From positions 84,013 to 148,012 of the forward strand of contig DATLSM010000014.1 in the NCBI GenBank assembly GCA_035534175.1: 64,000 nucleotides of DNA, written 5' to 3'. This DNA is from DATLSM01 sp035534175. GTDB taxonomy: Bacteria; Actinomycetota; Thermoleophilia; Solirubrobacterales; 70-9. Shown one piece after another: positions 17,682 through 25,751 of the stretch. The notes under the pieces were generated by a model that worked only from the letters and a program-made list of their open reading frames with translations, made no database searches and had not been told where the DNA came from. Each line of letters begins with the position of its first letter. Positions within the stretch are counted from its first letter, which is position 1. Both the position numbers and the translations under genes were made by a program.

Positions 17682-18752
17682 GTGGAGGGACGCCAGCCAC
17701 TTCTACACCGCCTCGGGGAGGCCGGAGCGCGGCTCGGGTCCCGCCCGCCCCGCAGCCGCCGCCTGAGGTTGGCGATCCAGCTCGGGCTGGCCCTGGTCAT
17801 CTTCGGCTTCCTCGTCCTCACCGTGGTCGAGCAGTGGGCGGAAATCAAGAGCAAGGGGGTCCACTTCCACGGCCTGTGGCTGATCCCGGCCTTTGTGGTT
17901 TTGCCCTGCTTCTACGGGCTGAGCGCGCTCGGCTGGGACTTCACCCTGCGCTTCCTCGGCTACCGGATCGGGGTCGGCCGGGCGCAGGTCGCCTGGGGCC
18001 AACCGCTGCTGGCCCGCTACGTCCCCGGCAGCGTCCTCTACGTCTTGGGTCGGGTACTGCTCTCCGAGCGGGCAGGGGTGCCGCGACGCATCACGGTTGC
18101 CAGCATCGTCTACGAGCAGGCGATCTCGGCCACCTCGGCGATCGCCGTCGCCGCCTACTTCGTCATCAATCACCCTGACCTTCAGGGCCAGCCGCTGCGC
18201 TGGGCGGTGCTGCTCCTGATTCCACTGGCGATCGTGCTGCTGCACCCGCGCGTCTTCGGGCCGCTGGCCAATCGGGCGATGCGCGCCTTCGGGCGCGAGC
18301 CGCTGCCCGCGGTAATCTCGCTGCGCGGGGTGCTCGCCCTGCTCGTCTTCTACTCGCTCAACTGGGGAGTCGTCGCGGTTGGGATCTACTGCGTCGCCCG
18401 TTCGGTCACCACGATCCCCTTCAGCGACGTCCTGATCGTCGGATCGGCGCAGGCGATCGGATACTTCGCCGCGCTGATCACGCTCATCGCTCCCGCCGGC
18501 CTCGGCGTGCGCGACGCCGCCTTCGCCTGGGCGGTCAAGGTGGCAACCCCGGGTAACAGCTTCGCGGTCGGATCGCTGATCGCGATCGCCGTGCGCGCCG
18601 TGCTGACCGTGGTCGAGGTGGTCTACGTCGGCACCGTCACCGCGATCGGACGGCGCCAGGGCTGGACCGTTCCCACGGGAGTCCTGCACGCCTCCCCGGA
18701 GGAGCAGGCGGCCGCCCCCAGCTCGGGCGCGCACAGCCCCGAGATCCTCTGA
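17682..18752 (+). CDS. Flippase-like integral membrane protein (LPG synthase TM family)
   Basis: This 356-residue polytopic protein has about eight hydrophobic segments and matches the lysylphosphatidylglycerol synthase membrane domain (UPF0104/YbhN-like) family, seen in the RYVPGSVLYVLGRVLL region and the later IAPAGLGVRDAAFAW motif. Without the cytosolic acyltransferase part it is usually interpreted as a lipid or glycolipid flippase-like protein. The start is GTG with AAGG about 10 nt upstream. It is convergent with a polyprenyl-dependent mannosyltransferase-like gene, which would fit a lipid-linked sugar role, though this is inference. Confidence 0.82.
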   Translation: MEGRQPLLHRLGEAGARLGSRPPRSRRLRLAIQLGLALVIFGFLVLTVVEQWAEIKSKGVHFHGLWLIPAFVVLPCFYGLSALGWDFTLRFLGYRIGVGRAQVAWGQPLLARYVPGSVLYVLGRVLLSERAGVPRRITVASIVYEQAISATSAIAVAAYFVINHPDLQGQPLRWAVLLLIPLAIVLLHPRVFGPLANRAMRAFGREPLPAVISLRGVLALLVFYSLNWGVVAVGIYCVARSVTTIPFSDVLIVGSAQAIGYFAALITLIAPAGLGVRDAAFAWAVKVATPGNSFAVGSLIAIAVRAVLTVVEVVYVGTVTAIGRRQGWTVPTGVLHASPEEQAAAPSSGAHSPEIL

Positions 18753-18780
18753 GAAGAGGAGAGAAAGTGAGCAGCACGGC

Positions 18781-19872
18781 CTAAGAGGGAAGCCGGGCGC
18801 CGAGCTGGAAGGCGGTCAGGGCGAGGACCAGGAACTGGAGCCTGCGGTCGCGGGAGAGTGCGGCCAGGGGAAGGGTCCAGATCAGGTACCAGGGGAGGAG
18901 CCACGAGGTGGCGAGGAGCAGGCCGAAGGAGGCCCAGGCAGCGGCGCGCAGCCAGTCGCCGCCGCGCCAGGTCCAGGCCAGCAGATATGCGAACAGTGCG
19001 GCGTAGAGGGTGAGGGCGGCGGCTCTGACGGGCTCCTTGCCGAGGCCGGTGAGCCGGGCGGCGGTGGAGGGGATGCTGAGGTGGCTCGTCTTTGACTGGT
19101 TCTCCCCCGCCAGCCCGATCGCCTGCAGCCAGTGCCAGCCGAAGGCCAGGTAGGAGATGGCGAGCGCCGCGCTCAGGGCGAGCGCCGCGCCGAGCATCAA
19201 CCGCCCCCGCCGGCCGGCGCCGAGCAGGGCGAAGGGGGCGAGGAACGCGGTCGAGGCCTTGATCGCCACCGCCACGACCAGAGCGGCGCCCGCGGAGGCC
19301 TCCGTCGCCCCCAGAACGCCGGCGACGCCAAGCATTGCGAGCAGCATCGCCAGGGCGTCGTTATGGCCTCCCCCGACGACCTGGACGAGGACCAGCGGGT
19401 TGAGGGCGACGAAGACCGCGGCGCGTAGGGGGTCGACGCCGCGCTGCGGCGCCAACCGCGCACAGATCGCGGCGAGGCCGAGGACCGAGGCACCGGCCAC
19501 GATCTTCAGCACCCAGACCGCCGCCGAGACCGGCAGCCAGGCGAGCGGATAGGTCGCCAAGGTGAACAGAGCTCCGTAGGCGCTTGGAGTGTGGGGCCAT
19601 GTGACCTGGGCGAAGGCGGGATCCGCCGGGGCCGCGGCTGGGCCACGGACGTAGGGGTCGATGCCGTGAAGCGCCCCTAGCCGGGCATAGTCGACATAGC
19701 TGTAGATGTCATGGGAGAGCAGCGGCGGCACCAGCGCGAAGCCGGCGACCAGCACCACGATTCCCGTCCAGACGGCCCGGCGCCCGATCGCCGGCGCGGC
19801 GAACAGCGCCGCGAGATAGGCGGCAAAGCCTGCCCCGAGCAGCGCATGGGCAACGGTTGGCGAGATGCTCAG
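18781..19872 (-). CDS. GT87-like polyprenol-phosphomannose-dependent mannosyltransferase, unusual start
   Basis: The frame encodes a polytopic membrane protein with about nine hydrophobic segments and the GT87-type luminal motif SHDIYSYVDYARLGALHG followed by IDPYVRG and later GGGHNDALAM. A first membrane segment (HALLGAGFAAYLAALFAAP) lies upstream of the first GTG (19758), but no ATG, GTG or TTG precedes it: the frame begins with CTG at 19872, immediately after the PBP stop TAG in the same frame. I therefore place the start at that CTG, with low certainty; GTG at 19758 would truncate the first helix. Function in lipomannan or glycan synthesis is inferred from family. Confidence 0.75.
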   Translation of the reverse strand: MSISPTVAHALLGAGFAAYLAALFAAPAIGRRAVWTGIVVLVAGFALVPPLLSHDIYSYVDYARLGALHGIDPYVRGPAAAPADPAFAQVTWPHTPSAYGALFTLATYPLAWLPVSAAVWVLKIVAGASVLGLAAICARLAPQRGVDPLRAAVFVALNPLVLVQVVGGGHNDALAMLLAMLGVAGVLGATEASAGAALVVAVAIKASTAFLAPFALLGAGRRGRLMLGAALALSAALAISYLAFGWHWLQAIGLAGENQSKTSHLSIPSTAARLTGLGKEPVRAAALTLYAALFAYLLAWTWRGGDWLRAAAWASFGLLLATSWLLPWYLIWTLPLAALSRDRRLQFLVLALTAFQLGARLPS

Positions 19873-22041
19873 CTAGCCGTTCCCGCCGCCGCCGGACGCG
19901 TGCTTGCCGACCCCGCCGCCGCCACCCCCGCCCACCGGGGGAGGCTTGGGTTGCGGCGAAATGGGGGGTGGCAGCGGCGCCGGCTTCTGCCCCACCCCCG
20001 GTGCGTAGGCGTCGGGGTTGTAGCCGCCCACCGCGACGCTTCCCTTCGGAGCAGCGCCGCCGGGGGCCCGGCTCCGCCCGGCGGCGGCCCCGCGCCTTAA
20101 ACCGGGCGCGGTTGCCGTGTACTTGCCGAAGAACGGCGCCCAGCTCGGTTGTCCCGGGGGCTGTTGGATGTTGACGCACGGCACCGCGCCGTTGGAGTAG
20201 AGCGAGTGCCAGATATCCGCCGGAAAGGTGCCGCCGAAGACGACGATCCCCTGCACGTCGGTCATCGAGATGCTGTTGGACTGCGGGTAACCGACCCACA
20301 CCGCGGTCTCCAGGTTGGGCTGGTAGCCGGAGAACCAGGCGTCGGTGTAGTTGTCCGTGGTCCCCGTCTTACCCGCCTGTCCGGCGCAGCCGGTGTAGGC
20401 CGCGGTCCCGGTCCCTTCGGTGATGTTGTCGCGCAGAAGCCGCGTCACCTGGTAGGCGACCTGTCGGCTGATCACCCGCCGCGGGTCGGCGGTTTCGGGA
20501 TGCTCGACCTCTCCTCCCGGGAAGACCACCCGCCGGATCGCGACCGGGTTTCGGTGGATACCGCCGGAGGCGAGCGTCGAGTAGGCATCCGCCAGTTCCA
20601 GCGGCGAGACCCCGTAGCGCAGGCCGCCGATCCCCTCAGCCGGCAGGTCTTCCAGGTGCGCTTCGATCCCCATCGACTTGGCCGTCGCCGCCACGTTCGC
20701 CGGCCCCACGCCGAGGTCCAGTTGGGCGAAGACCGTGTTGTCGGAGGTCACCGTCGCCTGCTTCAGGTTGATCCTGCCCTGGTAGCCCTCGTCGGCAGTG
20801 TGCACCGTCCAGTGCCCCCACCTGGGCAGGTTGAGGTCCAGCGGTTTGGACACGTAGTAGGTCGTGTAGGGGTCGATTCCCTGCTTGATCGCCGCGGTCA
20901 GGACGAAGGCCTTGAAGGTCGAGCCGGGCTGCCGGTGCCCCTGCGCCGCGAGGTTGAACTGGTTGCGGCTGTAGGGGGAGCTGGAGTCCATCGCCCTGAT
21001 TTCCCCGTTTTGCGGGTCGATCGAGACCAGCGCCGAGGAGGGATCGGACGGGTCGGGGAGGTTCGAGCGCATCGCACCGAGGCCGACATGCTGGAGGGCG
21101 GGATCGATCGTGGTGTAGACCTTCAGCCCTCCCTTGCGCACCGTCGCCGCGCCGTACTTTTCGATCAGCCTGTTTTCGACGTAGTCGAAGAAATAGGGCT
21201 GGCGGTGCTGGAAGTAGCCGCGCGAGAGGTCAAGCCCGAGGCCGGTCCGCTGGGCGAGCGTCGCCGCGGCTAAAGGCAGGTAGCCGAGCGCCGCCATCTT
21301 CCCCAGCACCTCGTTGCGCCGCACCCGCGCCGCGCCCGGGTGGAGGATCGGGTTGTACTGGGAGGGGGCCTGGGGTAGCCCCGCAAGCAGCGCCTCCTGC
21401 TCCAGGCTCAGCCTCCAGACCGGCCTGGAGAAGTAGATCCGCGACGCGGCCCCCACGCCGATTGCGGTGCTGCCGGCGATCGTCCCGTAGGAGGCGGTGT
21501 TCAGGTACTGGCCGAGGATTTCGCGCTTGGAGTGCCGTTGCGCGTACTCGATCGCCAACTTTGCTTCCATGATCTTGCGTTCGAGGTTGTGCGCCGGGCG
21601 CCGGATGCAGAGGTTGCGGACCAGTTGCTGGGTGATCGTCGAGCCGCCCTCGACCGCTCTGCCGGATTCCAGGTCTTTGAGCGCGGCGCGCAGTATCCCT
21701 TCTGGGTCGAGCGCCCCGTGCTGGTAGAAGCGCTGGTCCTCGATCGCGATCGTCGCGTCCTGGAGCAGCCGTGGCACCAGTCGGATCGCGACCGGCGCCG
21801 CGGTCGATTCGGAGGCGACCAGCCCGAGCTTGCTGCCATCTGCGGCATAGAGGACCGTGTTGGCAACCCTGTCGGCCGGCCTGCAGGCGGTCAGGGAGGG
21901 CGCCTTGGCGGCGACGTCGAGGACCCAGGAGGTGACGGCGATGACCGCGATCGCGACCACGACGACCACGGTCATTGCGGCGACCAGCAGCTTCTCACGG
22001 GCGCCGCCACGGCGCCGGTGGCGTCGGCTGCGCTGGGTCAT
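19873..22041 (-). CDS. Class A penicillin-binding protein (transglycosylase/transpeptidase)
   Basis: The 722-residue bifunctional PBP has a basic N-terminus, one membrane segment (19-42), a GT51 glycosyltransferase domain with catalytic Glu101 (EDQRFYQHG), GGSTITQQL and KLAIEYAQR motifs, and a transpeptidase domain with Ser374-x-x-Lys377 (GSTFK), SDN (433-435) and KTG (558-560). A long low-complexity tail rich in Pro and Gly follows from about residue 640. It polymerises and cross-links peptidoglycan. Its TAG stop is directly followed, in the same frame, by the mannosyltransferase-like coding sequence. Confidence 0.96.
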   Translation of the reverse strand: MTQRSRRHRRRGGAREKLLVAAMTVVVVVAIAVIAVTSWVLDVAAKAPSLTACRPADRVANTVLYAADGSKLGLVASESTAAPVAIRLVPRLLQDATIAIEDQRFYQHGALDPEGILRAALKDLESGRAVEGGSTITQQLVRNLCIRRPAHNLERKIMEAKLAIEYAQRHSKREILGQYLNTASYGTIAGSTAIGVGAASRIYFSRPVWRLSLEQEALLAGLPQAPSQYNPILHPGAARVRRNEVLGKMAALGYLPLAAATLAQRTGLGLDLSRGYFQHRQPYFFDYVENRLIEKYGAATVRKGGLKVYTTIDPALQHVGLGAMRSNLPDPSDPSSALVSIDPQNGEIRAMDSSSPYSRNQFNLAAQGHRQPGSTFKAFVLTAAIKQGIDPYTTYYVSKPLDLNLPRWGHWTVHTADEGYQGRINLKQATVTSDNTVFAQLDLGVGPANVAATAKSMGIEAHLEDLPAEGIGGLRYGVSPLELADAYSTLASGGIHRNPVAIRRVVFPGGEVEHPETADPRRVISRQVAYQVTRLLRDNITEGTGTAAYTGCAGQAGKTGTTDNYTDAWFSGYQPNLETAVWVGYPQSNSISMTDVQGIVVFGGTFPADIWHSLYSNGAVPCVNIQQPPGQPSWAPFFGKYTATAPGLRRGAAAGRSRAPGGAAPKGSVAVGGYNPDAYAPGVGQKPAPLPPPISPQPKPPPVGGGGGGGVGKHASGGGGNG

Positions 22042-22070
22042 CGTGGACAGCGTACTTCCGCTGCCCCCGC

Positions 22071-22487
22071 TCAGGCCTGCGTGTCCCCGGTGGAGTGGTT
22101 GTGCACGATTCCGTCGACCAGCATCTGGTTGGGGATGACGACGGCGGTGCCGTCGCCGGGGTCGACGTAGGTGTAGGAGAGGGTGATGTCGGTGACCCGG
22201 CCTTCGATTTCTTCGAAGCCAATCCGGTCTCCGATCCTGATCGGCTGGTTGATCGCGAGCTGCACCCCGGCGACCATGTTGGCGATCGTGTGTTGGGCGG
22301 CGAATCCGACGATCAGGCCGATCACCGCGGTCGAGGCGAGGATGCCGGTGGCCAGCCGCTTCAGCTCGGTGAACTGGCTGAGTGCGATCGCGGCCAGGAC
22401 CATGACGATCGCCACGAAGAGCAGGCGGCGGAGCACCCGCAGACGCGTCCTTGTGGAGCGCGAGACCTGGGAGACTGCCGGCGACAT
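22071..22487 (-). CDS. Short MscS-type mechanosensitive channel protein
   Basis: The 138-residue protein has a basic N-terminus, two membrane segments (about 23-41 and 49-75) and the MscS beta domain with QHTIANMVAGVQL, RIGDRIGFEEIEG and VVIPNQMLVDG motifs. It ends right after the beta domain and lacks the C-terminal alpha/beta vestibule of full MscS (about 286 residues), so it is a minimal or truncated channel. The ATG at 22487 is preferred to a TTG at 22496. That ATG overlaps the start of the divergent CPBP gene within one CATG. Confidence 0.85.
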   Translation of the reverse strand: MSPAVSQVSRSTRTRLRVLRRLLFVAIVMVLAAIALSQFTELKRLATGILASTAVIGLIVGFAAQHTIANMVAGVQLAINQPIRIGDRIGFEEIEGRVTDITLSYTYVDPGDGTAVVIPNQMLVDGIVHNHSTGDTQA

Positions 22488-23172
22488 GGAGGTCAACCTA
22501 CCTGCAAAGCGCGCCTTCCCCTACGCCAACTGGGGCCTGCTTGCAGCCCTCCTCGGTCTCGCCCTGGCGTTCGGCATCCAGCTCCTGATGTCGATCCCGG
22601 TCGTGCTGGTTTCCCCTCCAGTCCACGGTGAATTCGGCGACGCGGCGAACATCGTCCTCCAGTTCATCACGGCGATCAGCTTCCTGGCGGCGCCGCTGGT
22701 CATCGCGATGCGGCGAGGCACATCCGCCCGGGAGGCGATCTCTCGCCTCGGCGTGCGGCGGTTCCGCCCCTCGGCCATGAAGTGGATGGCGGCGGCGATC
22801 GGCTTCTACCTCTTCTGCACCTTCGTCTACACGGTGCTGGTTGGACAGCCGCACCAGAAGGACATCGCCGAAGGATTTGGCCCGGTGCCCTTCCAGGTGC
22901 TGCTGATAGTCATCGCCGCCCCGATCAGTGAGGAGTTCTGTTTTCGCGGCATGCTGTTCGGTGGATTCCGCAATCGCCTGCCGCGCCTTGCGGCGGCTTT
23001 GCTCAGCGGCGTCATCTTCGGCGGCCTCCACGCCACCACCGGGGTCAGCGCCATTCCCCCGTTGATCGTCTTCGGTTTCGCCCTCGCCCTGCTCTACGAG
23101 AAGACCGGCTCGATCGTCCCCGGCATCCTCCTGCACATGCTCAACAACTCGATAGCCCTGCTGGGCCAGTAG
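22486..23172 (+). CDS. CPBP-family intramembrane glutamic endopeptidase
   Basis: The 228-residue polytopic protein carries the CPBP/Rce1-like (ABI) motifs: EEFCFRG (motif 1, EExxxR), FGGLHA (motif 2) and HMLNNS (motif 3), on about six membrane segments. Members are CAAX-type or regulated intramembrane proteases, or bacteriocin-immunity-like proteins. The ATG at 22486 shares bases with the divergent MscS start. A longer frame extends upstream but runs antisense through the MscS gene and is rejected. Confidence 0.9.
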   Translation: MEVNLPAKRAFPYANWGLLAALLGLALAFGIQLLMSIPVVLVSPPVHGEFGDAANIVLQFITAISFLAAPLVIAMRRGTSAREAISRLGVRRFRPSAMKWMAAAIGFYLFCTFVYTVLVGQPHQKDIAEGFGPVPFQVLLIVIAAPISEEFCFRGMLFGGFRNRLPRLAAALLSGVIFGGLHATTGVSAIPPLIVFGFALALLYEKTGSIVPGILLHMLNNSIALLGQ

Positions 23173-23240
23173 GCGGGAACGAGGGGCCGCAAGCTTCCCC
23201 GCCTGCTCGGCCGCTCGATCCGCAAGAATCCCCAGTCGTG

Positions 23241-24194
23241 ATGCGTCGCCTCCCTCCTGCGCTGGCACTCGCCGTCCTGGTGGCGGTGCCGGCGCTCGCC
23301 TCGGCCGCACCCGCAGCGACCCCCGCTCCCCCCGCCGCCAGGCTGGAGCTCCGGGTCGGGGGAGTGCGCGGCGCCCAGGCGCCGATCTACGGCACGGTCC
23401 CCGTCACCGGCTCGATCACGCCCTACGTCCCCGGGCAGAAGGTGAAGGTCTCCTTCTACCTCGACTCCCGCCCACTGGCGACCAGGACCCTCGCGGTCAG
23501 CAGGGGAGGCGGAGAAACCGGCGCCTTCGGCACCAGCATCGTCATCCGCAGGGACGGTAGGTACGCGGTCAGCGCCAGCCACTCCGCCACCCCGCTCCTC
23601 GGAGGCGACACCACCCCCCGCACCATCTGGAAAGTCCGCTTCCCCTCCCTGCATCCGGGGCAGTGCGGGAGGGTCGTCGGCGGTTTCAAGGGCGCGCTGG
23701 CGAGGATGGGCTACGTCTCGGGCGGGGGCTCCTGCTTCAACGCGCGGCTCGCCCGCGAGGTACTGGCCTATCGCAAAGTCAACGGCATGGCCCGCGACGA
23801 GCAGGCGGGGGCCCGGCTCGTGCAGCAGGCCTTCGAGGGTCGGGGCGGCTACCGCGTTCGCTATCCGGGGGCCGGCGAACACGCCGAGGTGTCTCTTGCC
23901 AAGCAGGTCCTCGTCCTCGCCAAGGGCAGCAGGCCATTCGCCATCTACCCGGTCTCCACCGGCAAGCCCTCGACCCCGACCGTCACCGGCCACTACCACT
24001 TCTACCTGCGCTCCCCGGGCTACAACTCGGAGGGCATGTACTTCTCCTTCTACTGGTACCGGGGCTACGCTGTCCATGGCTACGCGGAAGTCCCCAACTA
24101 CCCCGCCAGCCACGGCTGCGTTCGCACCTACATCGCCGACCAACCCCGGATCTACTTCCAGCTCCACCAGGGCGAGAGCATCTTCGTCTTCTGA
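23241..24194 (+). CDS. Secreted L,D-transpeptidase (YkuD domain)
   Basis: The 317-residue protein has a Sec signal (LALAVLVAVPALASA), an Ala/Pro linker, an Ig-like beta region, a middle segment resembling a peptidoglycan-binding repeat (CGRVVGGFKGALARMGY) and a C-terminal YkuD domain with VHGY and the catalytic SHGCVR motif (Cys293). It would form 3-3 cross-links or attach proteins to peptidoglycan. GTG directly precedes the ATG; the ATG is chosen. The next gene, pyrE, begins four bases after its stop. Confidence 0.9.
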   Translation: MRRLPPALALAVLVAVPALASAAPAATPAPPAARLELRVGGVRGAQAPIYGTVPVTGSITPYVPGQKVKVSFYLDSRPLATRTLAVSRGGGETGAFGTSIVIRRDGRYAVSASHSATPLLGGDTTPRTIWKVRFPSLHPGQCGRVVGGFKGALARMGYVSGGGSCFNARLAREVLAYRKVNGMARDEQAGARLVQQAFEGRGGYRVRYPGAGEHAEVSLAKQVLVLAKGSRPFAIYPVSTGKPSTPTVTGHYHFYLRSPGYNSEGMYFSFYWYRGYAVHGYAEVPNYPASHGCVRTYIADQPRIYFQLHQGESIFVF

Positions 24195-24198
24195 CGCG

Positions 24199-24765
24199 GT
24201 GACCGACCTCGACGCTGCCGGGCGCACCCTTCTCGCCGAGCTGCGCGCGCACTCGCTGGTCCTCGGCGAGGTGACGCTCTCCAGCGGCGCCGTTGCCCAG
24301 TACTACGTCGACGCCCGCCGCGCCCTGTTGCGCCCCGCCGGCTTCCGCGCCGCCGGAGCGCTGATCGCCGCCGCCGCGACCGAGGCCGGCGCCACCGCGG
24401 TCGGCGGCCCGGTGATGGCGGCCATCCCCCTCGCCTGCGCGGCGATCGCGGTCTCCGGCGGCGCGGACCTCGTCGCCTTCTTTGTTCGCAAGGAGCGCAA
24501 GCAGCACGGCCTCCAGCGCTGGGTCGAGGGTCCGGTCGGTCCCGGGGCCCGCTGCCTGGTGGTCGAGGACACGGTCACCACCGGCGGCTCCACCGCCAGC
24601 GCGATTGAGCGGATCCGGGAGGAGGGCCTGGAGGTCGCCGCCGTGCTCGGTGTCGTCGACCGCCTGGCCGGCGGCGGCGCCGCCATCGAAGCCTCCGCCG
24701 GTGCCCCCTACCGCGCCCTCGTGACGATCGATGAGCTGTATCCGAATCGACCCGACCGCGACTGA
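24199..24765 (+). CDS. pyrE: Orotate phosphoribosyltransferase
   Basis: The 188-residue protein transfers the phosphoribosyl group of PRPP to orotate, giving OMP. It has the PRPP-binding signature VVEDTVTTGGS (121-131), the substrate loop VRKERKQHG (about 97-104) and the VTLSSG and YYVDARR motifs near the N-terminus. The start is GTG at 24199, four bases past the L,D-transpeptidase stop, so expression is probably coupled. A longer in-frame extension lies inside the previous gene and is rejected. Confidence 0.94.
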   Translation: MTDLDAAGRTLLAELRAHSLVLGEVTLSSGAVAQYYVDARRALLRPAGFRAAGALIAAAATEAGATAVGGPVMAAIPLACAAIAVSGGADLVAFFVRKERKQHGLQRWVEGPVGPGARCLVVEDTVTTGGSTASAIERIREEGLEVAAVLGVVDRLAGGGAAIEASAGAPYRALVTIDELYPNRPDRD

Positions 24766-24960
24766 CAAATCTCCCGCCCGAGTCCATGCTCCCTTTCTGG
24801 TCTCTGAGTAGTTTGGCTGCCCGGCGGAAGCCTGGGGCCGAGCGCTGACACTTTTCTGCGGAGGCACGAAGAGAGGAATAGCCAGAATGGAGGGCAGGTT
24901 TGTTCCTACCCGTGTTCGCTCCCAACCCGCCCAGCGCTGCTGGATAATCTCGACCAGCCA

Positions 24961-25035
24961 GCCCCGGTAGCTCAGCATGGAGAGAGCGCCGACCTCCTAA
25001 GTCGGAAGTCGCCGGTTCGAATCCGGCCCGGGGCG
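24961..25035 (+). tRNA. tRNA-Arg (anticodon CCT)
   Basis: A full cloverleaf can be drawn: acceptor GCCCCGG with CCGGGGC (25028-25034), D stem GCTC/GAGC, anticodon stem CCGAC/GTCGG around the loop CTCCTAA, five-base variable loop AAGTC, and T stem GCCGG/CCGGC with TTCGAAT. The anticodon CCT reads AGG (Arg). Discriminator is G and CCA is not encoded (CTG follows). A GATAAT box at 24943-24948 may be its -10 element. Confidence 0.95.
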
Positions 25036-25082
25036 CTGTGCTGTGTCTGTGAAGACCGGGGCGAATCTTTGGGGGGATCGCT

Positions 25083-25742
25083 CTATCCGGCTGGGCTATC
25101 GGGACTCGGTGGGGGCTCGTCGTAGAGGCTCTCCGAGGCCAGCTCCTGAGCCCGACCACTCCACAGCTTGACGGTCATGAATATGTCGTCGCCATAGCCC
25201 TCGAGGGCGTCGAGCGCGATCAGCGAGAAGCGCCCTTTCGAAATCGCCTCTTGGTCTACGGTCTCGGCGTCGAGCTCGACGGTGGCGGCGACGGCGCCGC
25301 GGACGAGCGGCCGACCCCAGACGAGGGTCACGGCGCCGGCCCGTCCGCTCTCACCGCGCCAGCGGCCGATCACGTCGTCGTTGAGGTCGATCTTCCAGCC
25401 CGGGTTGTCCTCTGCGAGGACGTCGGTGAAGTCGGCCTTTGCCTGGAAGTCGACGGGGTCCGCGCTGGGGAGCTGCACGTAGGAGACATGGCCGAACAGC
25501 TCCAGGGTGCCCTCGGCGCTGTCTGCCCGGGCTGAGAAGGGCACCCAGACGCGACCGCCCCAGGCGCGCTCGGGGAACCAGTCGACTTCGGTGGGGACCT
25601 CGACCCCGGTGGGCAGGTCATCCAGCCCAGCGCAGGCCTTGGCAAACGCCCCCGTCAGCCGCTCGGCGAAGCGACCATGGGGGATGCCCTCCTGCGTCGA
25701 GTCGGCGATGAAGCTAGGGATCGGGCGCTGGTTCGGCGGCAC
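25083..25742 (-). CDS. Conserved-looking hypothetical protein
   Basis: The 219-residue acidic, probably cytosolic protein has no signal peptide or membrane segment and no motif I recognise. It is Trp- and Asp-rich (TEVDWFPERAWGGRVWVPF, then LEGYGDDIFMTVKLW) with a Pro/Ser-rich C-terminal tail. It starts at GTG nine bases after the galT-like stop, so it is likely the last gene of the NfeD-SPFH-galT unit. Codon use looks native, supporting a real gene; function is unknown. Confidence 0.7.
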   Translation of the reverse strand: MPPNQRPIPSFIADSTQEGIPHGRFAERLTGAFAKACAGLDDLPTGVEVPTEVDWFPERAWGGRVWVPFSARADSAEGTLELFGHVSYVQLPSADPVDFQAKADFTDVLAEDNPGWKIDLNDDVIGRWRGESGRAGAVTLVWGRPLVRGAVAATVELDAETVDQEAISKGRFSLIALDALEGYGDDIFMTVKLWSGRAQELASESLYDEPPPSPDSPAG

Positions 25743-25751
25743 CGTCGAACC

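Noticed and set aside
24575..25159. Minus-strand 194-codon frame across the tRNA-Arg gene
   Set aside because: It contains RAGFEPATSDL, the well-known artefact of translating a tRNA gene in antisense, and it also overlaps pyrE.
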